Assembly: GCF_001039355.2 (NCBI RefSeq)
Contig: NW_019775508.1
Coordinates: forward strand, 178,595-242,594
DNA length: 64,000 nt
Direction: 5' to 3'
DNA from: Lingula anatina
Taxonomy: Eukaryota; Brachiopoda; Lingulata; Lingulida; Lingulidae
Notes under the pieces: model-generated
What the model was told of the DNA's origin: nothing
The model's input: the letters and a program-made list of their open reading frames with translations, nothing else
The model's database searches: none
Program-made: the position numbers and the translations under genes
Shown here: positions 14,180-26,211 of the stretch, one piece after another
Layout of the letters: every line of letters starts with the position of its first letter
How positions within the stretch are numbered: position 1 is the first letter of the stretch

Positions 14180-16696
14180 TCACTTTGATAAGTCCTTGCA
14201 TTTAATTACTCAGCAGAGGGTTATACTCCTTTTCACAAGTTTTCCACAAGTTCTCTTCTTGCTGTTTAGTAAAGTTACTTAATTGACTGTTTCAATCACA
14301 TGGGCAAACTGTTAAGGTGACAATCTTACATGCATGTTGTAGCCAGGTTATTATAAGGTGTCAATTTCTGAAATTGGATGGGTTCAGTTAGTGTACCACT
14401 GGATGCAAAAAGGTCCCTGTTGCTGCAGTAGTGGATTTAAGAAAATATAGTTTTCTTTGGAATGACTCAAGCATTTAACATGCACCATTTATAAGCGAAA
14501 TATAGATTTTGTGGATATTCCCTCAACAGCTAGATTGCTGTTCTTTAGATATCATTTATTGAAAGATTTTCTCTCTGAATCTACTGTAATTTTGTCTTTT
14601 TGGTGGCTTTGGCAACTTTTAGTTTGACATGTTTGGAGGCATTACTGTATGGTTGCCTAAATGCCCATAGTATGTGAGTGGTGGAATAGCCTGCAGTGTA
14701 CAACTTACTACTAGTAGTGCACCAGCAACATCCAATATATGTGCCAATTCACTTTGTTTTTGACTTCTCCAATTGCTGTTGATTAGGTTTTATTCACTAT
14801 ATTTTTATTATAGTCTATGCATTGTTAGCCAAAATTATCATAGAGCTGATTGTTCCAGCTTTCTTTACAGTTCCTTGATATCACTTGGATGTATTATGAG
14901 CACCATAGGTACAATCATTCTAATGTATACATTTATGGCACAATATACATAAAGATTAAGAAATTTTGGGTCTAAGCAGTTGTTAATGGAAATAATATAG
15001 TAAGTCCAGTTCCAGTTCTTGCCTTTTTTTATTTTTTATATTTATTTATTTATTTATTATTTTTGCGCTACAGAGATACATGCATGAAAAAGTTCATTTA
15101 ATATCTTGTTTTTTTCTGTTATTAGGGTCATCAGAAAGTATATTGGGTCAAGAGATAATACATGTAGGTCTTTCATTTTGGAAATGTATGTGCAATATTT
15201 TCATGATTTTTTAAAGATCAAATTGATCTGCACAGTTGTGTACATATTGAATTTTCCTTTTCAATCAACAGTGTGATTATTAATATGTAATAGTGTGACA
15301 TATATATTTCAAAGCAAAATTTATGTATATGCATAATGTGCGGAAACATTAAATGTTTTGAATTAAAATTGATTAACGAACAAGTTTTCAGGTTTAAACA
15401 ATTTCATTTTTGATTTTATTTAACAAAAGTCAGGGTTTCTGAAACACATTTGACCAAGTTACCAACTAAATGTGAGTTATTGAAATAAACTTTAAATTTA
15501 AGTACATTGAAAAAATTGAAAAAACAAGCAAATGAAATGCGATTCCTTCAGTTGTACACAGACATTTTTATCAGTTTGATTGGCCAAGTTCACCTTAAAT
15601 ACGTTTAAACATCTCTCATTTATCCAATGTATACATAAGAGAAAGTAAAGCTAATTATACCACCAACTTCTGTAAAGAAGTCAGTTTGAGTAAAAATATT
15701 TGTTAGAGGTATAGAAACTGGCCTTGTCACACTGACATATTTTTGCAGAACTTCTCAAAATTAATGAAAGGAAAGAAGCAATTACTAACATATCTTTTGT
15801 AGACAAGAATTTGTAGTGATTCTGTATAATTAAGAAGTACACTTTATTGGGTCTGCATGGTTTTTTAGTATCTTTTAAGATAAAAGTTTGAGTCTCCATA
15901 AGTTTATATTTCTTTATAGTTTTTATTTATCATCTACATGAAATGAACTAATCAAAATATTTTTATGGAAAACTGTTCTAAAAATTAAGATTGCATGTAT
16001 ACATGTGCGTAATTGCATTTACTGTATCTGCTGCTATTTACATGTACTGTATATTACATGGGGATCATAGAAATGTACTTAAAATGAATAAATACAAATT
16101 TTGACAGTGAATGTTTTCAGTGCATGTTCAGCAAATTCTCTTTCTATCATAACTTATTGGGGTGTTTCAATAACCTGAAGACTCATTTATGGAGTGTTTG
16201 CAAAGGTACCCACATGTTCTCTTGTCTGAAAATTGGCACTTTGAATGGTCACAAAAAGATACAATGTATTAAACAATATGTAATTACATATCAGTAATGT
16301 ACGAGTTAAATTTAGAAATTGGATTTTGAATTTAGATTTAGTGTTATGTTTTTAAAGCAAGATGTCTTACCATATGTCATGCCAATCGACCCAAGTACCC
16401 GCAATCGTTTTGACACTAAAATGTAGAACCAATATTAAAATGAACAGTCCAGCAAAAAAAAAAGTTTACAACTTTCAAATCAATGGGACTTGCTGTACAT
16501 AATCAAGCTTTGGACCTATCCGGTCCCTTTACCGTTTCACTTAAAACTATGCTTTGCTACAATTTATAATCATCAATTATGGGATGATTTAGGCTTTTTG
16601 TGTTCAACTCGGTCTGTTCAGTGTTATTCGATTGCGTTCGCACACCTTTCGCACTCCTACCGCAATCCCCCACATTTTAGGTCAAATACAACCAAG
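14180..16696. other. No gene recognised upstream of HYPK
   Basis: AT-rich sequence without convincing exons, only short tracts such as (TTTA)n near 15045. The last few hundred bases should include the HYPK promoter and 5' UTR. A longer open frame reaching upstream from the HYPK start begins at 16490, but its upstream part is compositionally ordinary and lacks family similarity. Confidence 0.5.
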
Positions 16697-17591
16697 ATGG
16701 CGACAGAGGAAGACAGCGTGGATCAGGAGATCGAAGAAGGGGAAGAGTTAGAGAAAGAAAATAAGGGGAAAAAGGTTGCCAAACACGATTCAGGAGCAGC
16801 GGACCTAGAGAAGGTTACAGATTATGTCGAAGAAGCTGAAATTCAGGCTCAACAATTTGCAAATGTGAGTACAAAGACATCACAGCGACCATCACTGTTC
16901 ATCATCTAATTTTCTTCACACTGCATCAGTACATGGCAACCATGATGGCAATTGGCACTATCAACTACAGTAGTCATTATCAACTACACTTTTCCCCTTG
17001 ATAAGTAATATATGGCAATTGAAAGGGCATGTAACATGCAAAGATGTCTTCCTAGGATACATTTACTGTTTTTTTGTAGGCAATGCAAGTGGTCTCCGAC
17101 CAACAAGTCAAAGAGGCAGCGAGGAAGCTGGAGAAGGAAAAAGAACTGTCCAAAGTGAAGATTAACAAAGATGATGTAGATTTAATTGTAAGTGGTGTCA
17201 ATTTTTTCATTGTTTCGATATAATCAAAGGCTCTGCATGAAGACCATTAAGTACTCCTCATATCAAAATTCCAAATTGCTGCAGGCCCCAACTTTAGGTG
17301 ATTTCAGAAGATACTTTATAATTCAAATATTACAACAAGAAGTTCATCATTTTTGGAATACATTTAATCTATAGTATGTTTTTTTTTCTTTTTTTTAAAT
17401 ATTTTATTTTTATAATGACAAGTTTAAATGCTTGTTACCTGTCAATTAAGAATGTTCAAATGTTTTTAAAAATATTAATTTTCATTTATTTTTAGGTTAG
17501 AGAAATGGAAATACAAAGAAGTCAAGCAGAAAGAACATTAAGGGAATACAAAGGGAATGTAATTGATGCATTAATGGCATTAACAAACTGA
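16697..17591 (+). CDS. HYPK: Huntingtin-interacting protein K
   Basis: HYPK is a small chaperone-like regulator that binds the NatA N-terminal acetyltransferase complex at the ribosome. Three exons, 16697-16864, 17080-17187 and 17496-17591, all phase 0, encode 123 residues, close to the vertebrate length. The protein has an acidic N-terminus, KHDSGAADLEKVTDYVEEAE, a charged helix (KEAARKLEKEKELSKVKI) and a C-terminal UBA-like domain (DDVDLIVREMEIQRSQAER, then NVIDALMALTN). The start ATG has a favourable context (AAGATGG) and begins MATEEDS as expected. The gene is tail-to-tail with HDHD2, and its 3' UTR is repeated at 17893 and 21521. Confidence 0.93.
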
Positions 17592-17684
17592 CAATGCTCA
17601 TGGCAGCTTTGAAACTGGAGGTTTTTATGGAATGTGGTTTATTGCTTTAAAGAGAAACTAAAAGGAGAGATCATAAGAGCAGAT

Positions 17685-18098
17685 GTGACTGGGGAATCAC
17701 ATCGTGTGCTCTACCATCAGAATGTCCCTGTGATGGGTAGAACTGAGCATCAGATCTTCGGCTCTATCTAAACTCTGATTGTTCATTTGTCAATTCAAGT
17801 GCTGGCAATGTTAGCATCACATCCCTGGCAGATGAAAATTAATGAGCTCAAACTTTATAAAAGAAGTGTCATGGAACATATTTACTAGTGTNCAACTGGG
17901 GAATCACATTGTGTGCTCTACCACCAGAATGCCCCTGTGATGGGTAGAACTGAGCATCAGATCTTCGGCTCTATCTAAACTCTGATTGTACATTTGTCAA
18001 TTCAAGTGCTGGCAATGTTAGCATCATATCCCTGGCAGATGAAAATTAATGAGCTCAAACTTTATAAAAGAAGTGTCATGGAACATATTTACTAGTGT
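17685..18098. repeat. Repeated contig end in the HYPK 3' flank
   Basis: TGACTGGGGAATCACAT and the following roughly 205 bp are present at 17685-17891, again at 17893-18098 on the other side of the N, and a third time at 21521-21725. Only a few bases differ. The pattern is that of overlapping contig ends from two haplotypes. Confidence 0.8.
17892..17892. other. Single-N contig join
   Basis: Flanked on both sides by the same HYPK 3' sequence. Confidence 0.9.
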
Positions 18099-18602
18099 TT
18101 TTCTCCATTCATGACAGTGTAATGAATCTGATGTATTTGTAACTGAAAATGTTGCTAACCTAGAGTCTATTACCAGGATGCAGTTTTTGTTTGTGATTTA
18201 TTTTTAGCCAAAACATTCAGTGAGAGCTGAAAAATTCAACTGGAATATTTATGTGGGCTATTTGAAAATTTTGGTCATAGGTTTTTAATAATAATTGCAA
18301 ATATTGAATCTTGACTTCTTTGAATGATCAAATAAATAAATTAATAAATAAAAATGAAGTTTGAATCTTGTATACTTAATTTTATTTCTATGCAGACACT
18401 GTAAAAAAAGAAGAGTTACAATTTGCAGTCTGACCTTTTAAAATGTTTTAAAATGACCTGGCATGCCATACTGTAACCACACTAAAAAAGGAGGAATACA
18501 GCTTGTAATATATAAATTAGGTTTGTATCCTGATTTTTGATGTAATCTATACTATAAGCCTTTTAACGCGTTAAATTGGTTAACCCCTCTGTTTTCTCTT
18601 TG

Positions 18603-21246
18603 TCACAAGTATTTGTTTATCAACAGTTCTGTGGCTGCTGGGAAGTCAAAACATGTGGCAAGTGGTGCAGGGCTAATCTTTTCTTCATCCCCTTCACGAT
18701 ATTTACCTGCAGGAAGAATGCCATTTTAACATTAGTTCGAATAAAAGCTAAAAGAAAATAAAAACAATACAAAAAAAAAACAATAGTTACACTTACTAAT
18801 GCTTACAAGAAACCTGCTTGCATAATTTTGTTTTTAGTTAAAATTTTCAACCAAACTGATAAAAACACAAATTTGTTGGAACAAATATGAGTCAAAAGAA
18901 GTATTTTTTTAAACCAGTAACAAGTCTGTCAGACCAAATTAAGTTCCACAATGACCTACCAGTCTTGACCAGAATACCATGCAAACCTGCAGCTTGAGCG
19001 CCCCCTACATCATCTCGGACATCCTACAATACAGCACAGCAGTAAATATAAACAAATTTAATCATAAATAATATAAATTATAAATAGTCATAAATGCATA
19101 AATATGATGCATGAAGAAATGAAATGGTTGTGCATCATACTTTATGAAAGGAGCATGGAGTAGGTAATATCCTGTCATGTTTGCTCAGTATGTTATTTTT
19201 CAGCACAAACAATTTGTCCAAATAACAATCAGATGAGAAAAAGTGCATACATCTCCAATCATGACGGCATTCTGTGGAGAACACTTCAAATCCCTAAGGG
19301 CTTCCAGGAAAAAAGTTTTTTCTGGTTTTCCGACTACTTCAGCTTTTACACCGGATGCATACTCCAGTGCTTCCACAAAGCCCCCTAGAAAAAAAACTGA
19401 CATTATGGGGAACTTAATTCTAAAAGATTTAGTTTTATGGTAACTTTGTTTTATTCCTCTAAAACTTAAAATTTCAAAGACAGGTCACATGGTCAGCACA
19501 GATTCCAGAATAACTGCAATAGCTGTTGTTTTGGTGGTTCAGTAGAATATACTATATTTCTAGGAGTTGTTTACAAGATTTATTGTGAAATACAGATGTC
19601 ACACGAAAAGTTTTTATCCCTTTAAATATATTAAAAACTTCAGCACAACTGTGTTGCTATATTTAGTAGAGATATTTTGTTTAATGATCACTAGCAGAAC
19701 TGTGCTAAAAGAAAAGTTACAAAAGGGAAAAAGCTCACCTGGACCCAGTGCCAACCCATCTTTCTTTTTATAATACCTTGCTTTGTGGATGGCAATTAGT
19801 GAAGCACCTTCAATAAGCAAACTGCAGGATAGAAGGTTAACAAAAAGACTACAGGATTGATATATTTTTTCCTTTTCTTTCTTTTTTCATATATGCTTTG
19901 GAAAATACATGCCACTTAATGTTTTGGGTGCAAGGTGTGTAGATATTCTAGACCTAAATTATACTCCCATTCAATTTACCAAGTTAATCAATTATCTCTC
20001 CGCTTTTACTTTAAGTTTATAACTTACACAAAAACTAAATCCTCATTTTTTATCTACTTGTATAAAAAGTTCGCCTACTTGAAAGCTTTATTTAAAGGTT
20101 CATAGTTAAAATATGATGGAGCAAGGCCAACAACCACAGCATTAGGGTCTTCTACTCCAATACCTACAAAAAAGTTCTACATGTACATCATGTCTATTCT
20201 GTTGAATAAATGATTCCATTCTACATTTTAAACTTTTCTTTTCAATTCAAAATAAAGAAAACACTTGTATAATACTTTACTTATGGCACTCTGATATTCA
20301 AAACCTTCCATTCTTTACCATATTTTGATTACTTCAAATAAAACAAGAAATTTGCCAAACATGGGACATGTAGGGTAAGAAATCCCAGTCATACCCACAT
20401 TTTACCTTCAAAATCTTCCTTGGCTTCATCTTCCAAAAAGCACAATGGCCTGATCTTTCTGGCCTCCACTAAATTTCTAGCAGCTGTTAGGGAAGTGAAG
20501 ATCTCTTCTAGCTGTATGGCAAACCCCAGCTGCGTTAATCTGTTGTGCAGTAACCGCTTTGGCTCTTTAGTCGTGTTTGTGACATATCTGACTTTCACAC
20601 CACTGCTCTTCAACCTTCAAAAATATAAATAAATAAATAAAGCATGTAAATGGTGTATTACCAGTGATAATCAATACACTTATTTCAAGTTAAAACTGCA
20701 AAATAAATGTGTATAAGACAAGCAACTAATTTAATAATTAAATCTGCATGTCACAACTTACTGTGCATGTATCTTATGTCAAATGACGTTTTATGCAACA
20801 AAATGGATAACATATGGCACTGCAAGGTTTGATGCAATATATTTTTAATTCTGTTTCATTTTTGTGTGTATGAACTTCACCTGGCATGTTGGTGACATGC
20901 AAACATTTTTCCATTATTGTGTGCAAACATAATTCTGGTAAAAAATTAAATGCAATGCCAATAGTTCCATTATTTAAAAGATGCTTTCTAAAATACCAAT
21001 AAGCAAGCTTAAGTCCAACATTTGAATTATTCATACTTTGCAGCATGCTACTACTATGATCAATTTTATGGACGAAATACAAGTACTGAGGCAAAACTTT
21101 TCATCTCGTTACAAATATTTTGGCAATACAATTTAACTGACACACCTTTTTAATGCATCCACAGCGTTAGGAATCGCGGTATCTTCTATGTGAAGCGTTC
21201 CACTAAGATCTATAAGCACGGCCTCCACTTTAGGCACAGTTGTCAT
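18603..21246 (-). CDS. HDHD2: HAD-like hydrolase domain-containing protein 2, copy D
   Basis: A haloacid-dehalogenase-superfamily phosphatase-like protein whose substrate is not firmly known. Seven exons, 21146-21246, 20406-20614, 20079-20163, 19739-19821, 19251-19384, 18960-19023 and 18603-18706, join to 259 residues, which I recall as the vertebrate length. Motif I is LIDLSGT (Ser in place of the second Asp, as in HDHD2). Motif II is VTNTTKE. Motif III Lys is in GKPEKTFF. Motif IV, MIGD-DVRDD, spans exons 5-6. The C-terminus is LLINKYL then TGA. The ATG at 21246 follows an acceptor (TGTTTTAG), implying an untranslated first exon. It is convergent with HYPK. Confidence 0.93.
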
Positions 21247-21519
21247 TTTTCTAAAACAACAGACGAAGACACCATCCAAGCTTTTTAATGGGAATCTTCT
21301 CAATGTTTGCATGTGCGCATTGTAGTGTGGAGACTAAACTCGATTAAAAAAGCAAAACGATAAAAAGAGTTGAAAACAAGAAAATCGAGTTTGTCAAGAG
21401 TTGGCCTACAAATGAAAATTTTGACAACTGTCAGTCCAACCAGAATCTGGCCACTCACGTTCTCAGTGGTAGTTGTTTACACGGGCTTTCGCAAAAGAAG
21501 CTTTTGTTTTCATGTTTTC

Positions 21520-21520
21520 N
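21520..21520. other. Single-N contig join
   Basis: The contig restarts at the HYPK 3' flank already seen at 17685, then repeats HDHD2. Confidence 0.9.
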
Positions 21521-22227
21521 TGACTGGGGAATCACATCGTGTGCTCTACCATCAGAATGTCCCTGTGATGGGTAGAACTGAGCATCAGATCTTCGGCTCT
21601 ATCTAAACTCTGATTGTTCATTTGTCAATTCAAGTGCTGGCAATGTTAGCATCACATCCCTGGCAGATGAAAATTAATGAGCTCAAACTTTATAAAAGAA
21701 GTGTCATGGAACATATTTACTAGTGTTTTTCTCCATTCATGACAGTGTAATGAATCTGATGTATTTGTAACCGAAAATGTTGCTAACCTAGAGTCTATTA
21801 CCAGGATGCAGTTTGTTTGTGATTTATTTTGAGCCAAAACATTCAGTGAGAGCTGAAAAATTCAACTGGAATATTTTTGTGGGCTATTTGAAAATTTGGG
21901 TCATAGGTTTTTAATAATAAATGCAAATATTGAATCTTGACTTCTTTGAATGATCAAATAAATAAATTAATAAATAAAAATGAAGTTTGAATCTTGTATA
22001 CTTAATTTTATTTCTATGCAGACACTGTAAAAAAGAAGAGTTACAATTTGCAGTCTGACCTTTTAAAATGTTTTAAAATGACCTGACATGCCATACTGTA
22101 ACCACACTAAAACGGGAGGAATACAGCTTGTAATATATAAATTAGGTTGGTATCCTGATTTTTGCTGTAATCTATACCATAAGTCTTTTAATGCGTTAAA
22201 TTGGTTAACCCCTCTGTTTTCTCTTTG

Positions 22228-24244
22228 TCACAAGTATTTGTTTATCAACAGTTCTGTGGCTGCTGGGAAGTCGAAACATGTGGCAAATGGTGCAGGGCTA
22301 ATCTTTTCTTCATCCCCTTCACGATATTTACCTGCAGGAAGAATGCCATTTTAACATTAGTTCGAATAAAAGCTAAAAGAAAATAAAAACTATACAAAAA
22401 AAAAAACAATAGTTACACTTACTAATGCTTACAAGAAACCTGCTTGCGTAATTTTGTTTTTAGTTAAAATTTTCAACCAAACTGATAAAAACACAAATCT
22501 GTTGGAACAAATATGAGTCAAAAGTAGTATTTTTTTTTTAACCAGTAACAATTCTGTCAGACCAATTTAAGTTCCACAATGACCTACCAGTCTTGACCAG
22601 AATACCATGCAAACCTGCAGCTTGAGCGCCCCCTACATCATCTCGGACATCCTACAATACAGCACAGCAGTAAATATAAACAAATTTAATCATAAATAAT
22701 ATAAATTATAAATAGTCATAAATGCATAAATATGATGCATGAACAAATGAAATGGTTGTGAATCATACTTTATGAAAGGAGCATGGAGTAGGTAATATCC
22801 TGTCATGTTTGCTCAGTATGTTATTTTTATAATTTGTCCAAATAACAATCAGATGAGAAAAAGTGCATACATCTCCAATCATGACGGCATTCTGTGGAGA
22901 ACACTTCAAATCCCTAAGGGCTTCCAGGAAAAAAGTTTTTTCTGGTTTTCCGACTACTTCAGCTTTTACACCGGATGCATACTCCAGTGCTTCCACAAAG
23001 CCCCCTAGAAAAAAAACTGACATTATGGGGAACTTAATTCTAAAAGATTTAGTTTTATGGTAACTTTGTTTTATTCCTCTAAAACTTAAAATTTCAAAGA
23101 CAGGTCACATACTTAGCACAGATTCCAGAATAACTGCAATAACTGTTGTTTTGGTGGTTAAGTAGAATTTACTATATTTCTTGGAGTTGTTTACAAGATT
23201 TATTGTGAAATACAGATGTCACATGAAAAGTTTTTATCCCTTTAAATATATTAAAAACTTCAGCACAACTGTGTTGCTATATTTAGTAGAGATATTTTGT
23301 TTAATGATCACTAGCAGAACTGTGCTAAAGGAAAAGTTACAAAAGGGAAAAAGCTCACCTGGACCCAGTGCCAACCCATCTTTCTTTTTATAATACCTTG
23401 CTTTGTGGATGGCAATTAGTGAAGCACCTTCAATAAGCAAACTGCAGGATAGAAGGTTAACAAAAAGACTACAGGATTGATATATTTTTTCCTTTTCTTT
23501 CTTTTTTCATATATGCTTTGGAAAATACATGCCACTGAATGTTTTGGGTGCAAGGTGTTAGGTATTCTAGACCTAAATTATACTCCCATTCAATTTACCA
23601 AGTTAATCAATTATCTCTCCGCTTTTACTTTAAGTTTATAACTTACACAAAAACTAAATCCTCATTTTTTATCTACTTGTATAAAAAGTTCGCCTACTTG
23701 AAAGCTTTATTTAAAGGTTCATAGTTAAAATATGATGGAGCAAGGCCAACAACCACAGCATTAGGGTCTTCTACTCCAATACCTACAAAAAAGTTCTACA
23801 TGTACATCATGTCTATTCTGTTGAATAAATGATTCCATTCTACATTTTAAATTTTTCTTTTCAATTCAAAATAAAGAAAACACTTGTATAATACTTTGCT
23901 TATGGCACTCTGGTATTCAAAACCTTCCATTCTTTACCATATTTTGATTACTTCAAATAAAACAAGAAATTTGCCAAACATGGGACATGTAGGGTAAGAA
24001 ATCCCAGTCATACCCACATTTTACCTTCAAAATCTTCCTTGGCTTCATCTTCCAAAAAGCACAATGGCCTGATCTTTCTGGCCTCCACTAAATTTCTAGC
24101 AGCTGTTAGGGAAGTGAAGATCTCTTCTAGCTGTATGGCAAACCCCAGCTGCGTTAATCTGTTGTGCAGTAACCGCTTTGGCTCTTTAGTCGTGTTTGTG
24201 ACATATCTGACTTTCACACCACTGCTCTTCAACCTTCAAAAATA

Positions 24245-24291
<47 letters not shown>

Positions 24292-24897
24292 AGCATGTAA
24301 ATGGTGGATTACCAGCGATAATCAATACACTTATTTCAAGTTAAAACTGCAAAATAACTGTATATAAGACAAGCAACTAATTTAATAATTAAATCTGCAT
24401 GTCACAACTTACTGTGCATGTATCTTATGTCAAATGACATTTTATGCAACAAAATGGATAACATATGGCACTGCAAAGTTTGATGCAATATATTTTTAAT
24501 TCTGTTTCATTTTTGTGTGTATGAACTTCACCTGGCATGTTGGTGACATGCAAACATTTTTCCATTATTGTGTGCAAACATAATTCTGGTAAAAAATTAA
24601 ATGCAATGCCAATAGTTCCATTATTTAAAAAATGCTTTCTAAAATACCAATAAGCAAGCTTAAGTCCAACATTTGAATTATTCATACTTTGCAGCATGCT
24701 ACTACTATGATCAATTTTATGGACGAAATACAAGTACTGAGGCAAAACTTTTCATCTCGTTACAAATATTTTGGCAATACAATGTAACTGACACACCTTT
24801 TTAATGCATCCGCAGCGTTAGGAATCGCGGTATCTTCTATGTGAAGCGTTCCACTAAGATCTATAAGCACGGCCTCCACTTTAGGCACAGTTGTCAT
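22228..24897 (-). CDS. HDHD2: HAD-like hydrolase domain-containing protein 2, copy E
   Basis: Second full copy with exons 24797-24897, 24025-24233, 23698-23782, 23359-23441, 22871-23004, 22588-22651 and 22228-22331. All lengths and phases are identical to copy D, again giving 259 residues. One substitution changes VDALKR to ADALKR at the end of exon 1, another changes the final-exon PLAT to PFAT. The differences are few and mostly intronic, including a (TAAA)n expansion and an extra AATAAA tract. No reading-frame damage is seen. Interpreted as the allele of copy D rather than a paralogue. Confidence 0.9.
24244..24292. repeat. (TAAA)n microsatellite, long allele
   Basis: About 12 TAAA units immediately 5' of HDHD2 exon 2 (minus strand). 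The other copy has only about four (20625-20640). Confidence 0.9.
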
Positions 24898-25203
24898 TTT
24901 TCTAAAACAGCAGACGGCAACACCATCCAAGCTTCTTAATGGGAATCTTCTCCATGTTTGCATGTGCGCATTAGTGTGGAGACTAAACTCGATTAAAAAA
25001 GCAAAACGATAAAAAGAGTTGAAAACAAGAAAATTGAATTTATCAAGAGTTGGCCTACAAATGAAAATTTGGCAACTGTCAGTCCAACCAGACTCTGGCC
25101 ACTCACGTTTTCAGTGGTAGTTGTTTACACGGCTTTCGCAAAAGAAGCTTTTGTTTTCGCAGGAGGCTGACATGTTGCTTCTCGCGATATCTCGCGGGTT
25201 ATT

Positions 25204-25446
25204 ACCTCCTCCAAGGGTATTTTTTCACCCCTGTTTGTCTGTTTGTTTGTTTGTTTGTCTGTCTGTCATCAACACTCAAAAAGTTATGGACCGATTTTAA
25301 TGAAAATTTCAGGAACTGTCAGAAGTGGGCCAAGGAAGAGATGATTAGCTTTTGGTGGTGATCCGGATCAATAATCAATCAATAATCAATAATAATAAAA
25401 AATCGCTGCCTTGGCGGAGGTCTGCGCTCTCGGAGTGCTTTTCTAG
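25204..25446. mobile_element. Small dispersed-repeat element with ACCTCC-CCAAGG ends
   Basis: The left edge ACCTCCTCCAAGG (25204-25216) and the right-side CCTTGGCGGAGGT (25409-25421) form an imperfect inverted repeat, followed by CTGCGCTCTCGGAGTGC. Inside are (GTTT)n and ATAATCAATC repeats and no coding frame. The GGCGGAGGTCTGCGCTC signature resembles non-autonomous elements widespread in marine animal genomes; this is from memory and not searched. Confidence 0.55.
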
Positions 25447-25449
25447 TTT

Positions 25450-26211
25450 TTTATGTTTTCACAGAACGAAAGCACGTGGAATCAGATCCTGAATCATGTT
25501 CGATGACAGGCAGTTTAATCAATAAACATTATTCGCCACTGATCTTGATAAGATGATAGAAAAACAAAAAAATCAAAAAAAATATGTATAAGTTGGGTGA
25601 CCATTAATTATGCTTTGTACTGAAAACTCTTCTTTGTATTTGTAAAGGCGTAATTGTGTTATTACATGTAACAAGGAAGTGCGGTCAGTACAGTGTCTAT
25701 TCCTTTTATTTTATTGAAAGTTCTTGTCCATAGTATTTTAATACAATTTAAAAATATTAACAGTATAAAGGAAGTATCTGGTATTTGCATAACATATATG
25801 TAGTAATTACAAGTGCCTGTTATAGTACTTACATGTGCATTGGTATTCGTTTTCTGTAAATTTGTTGCAAGACCAAAATGTTTTATTCAAATTATGTTAT
25901 AACTTTTACATCATCCTCACTCTTCTTTTTATTTCGTCTTTTTTACATTTTGTAGGCCTAATTTCTCTGTGTCAATCTCCCGCTCGAGCATCGTAACAAC
26001 AATAATCTTCAACTAACTAAACCAGGTAAGAGTTAATTGAAGATTGAAAATTGTATTTAAAAAGCATAAGATCTGATCATTACGTCCTCAATCTTTTTGG
26101 AGGACTATAAAAGTTGTTTTTAGGCATAAAGTCGCCATAGGCGCAGGTGAATATAGGCATAATTAAAAGTTTCAGTAAAAAAGAAAAAATCATAACACAT
26201 TTTAAACTTTC
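25450..26211. other. No gene recognised; start of the haplotype-repeated block
   Basis: AT-rich spacer. From about 25849 the sequence is repeated at about 39171, so the left edge of the two-copy module cluster lies here. Confidence 0.5.

Noticed and set aside
16490-16696. Longer HYPK N-terminus from an ATG at 16490
   Set aside because: The family starts MATE-like at 16697, with a good start context. The upstream part lacks similarity.
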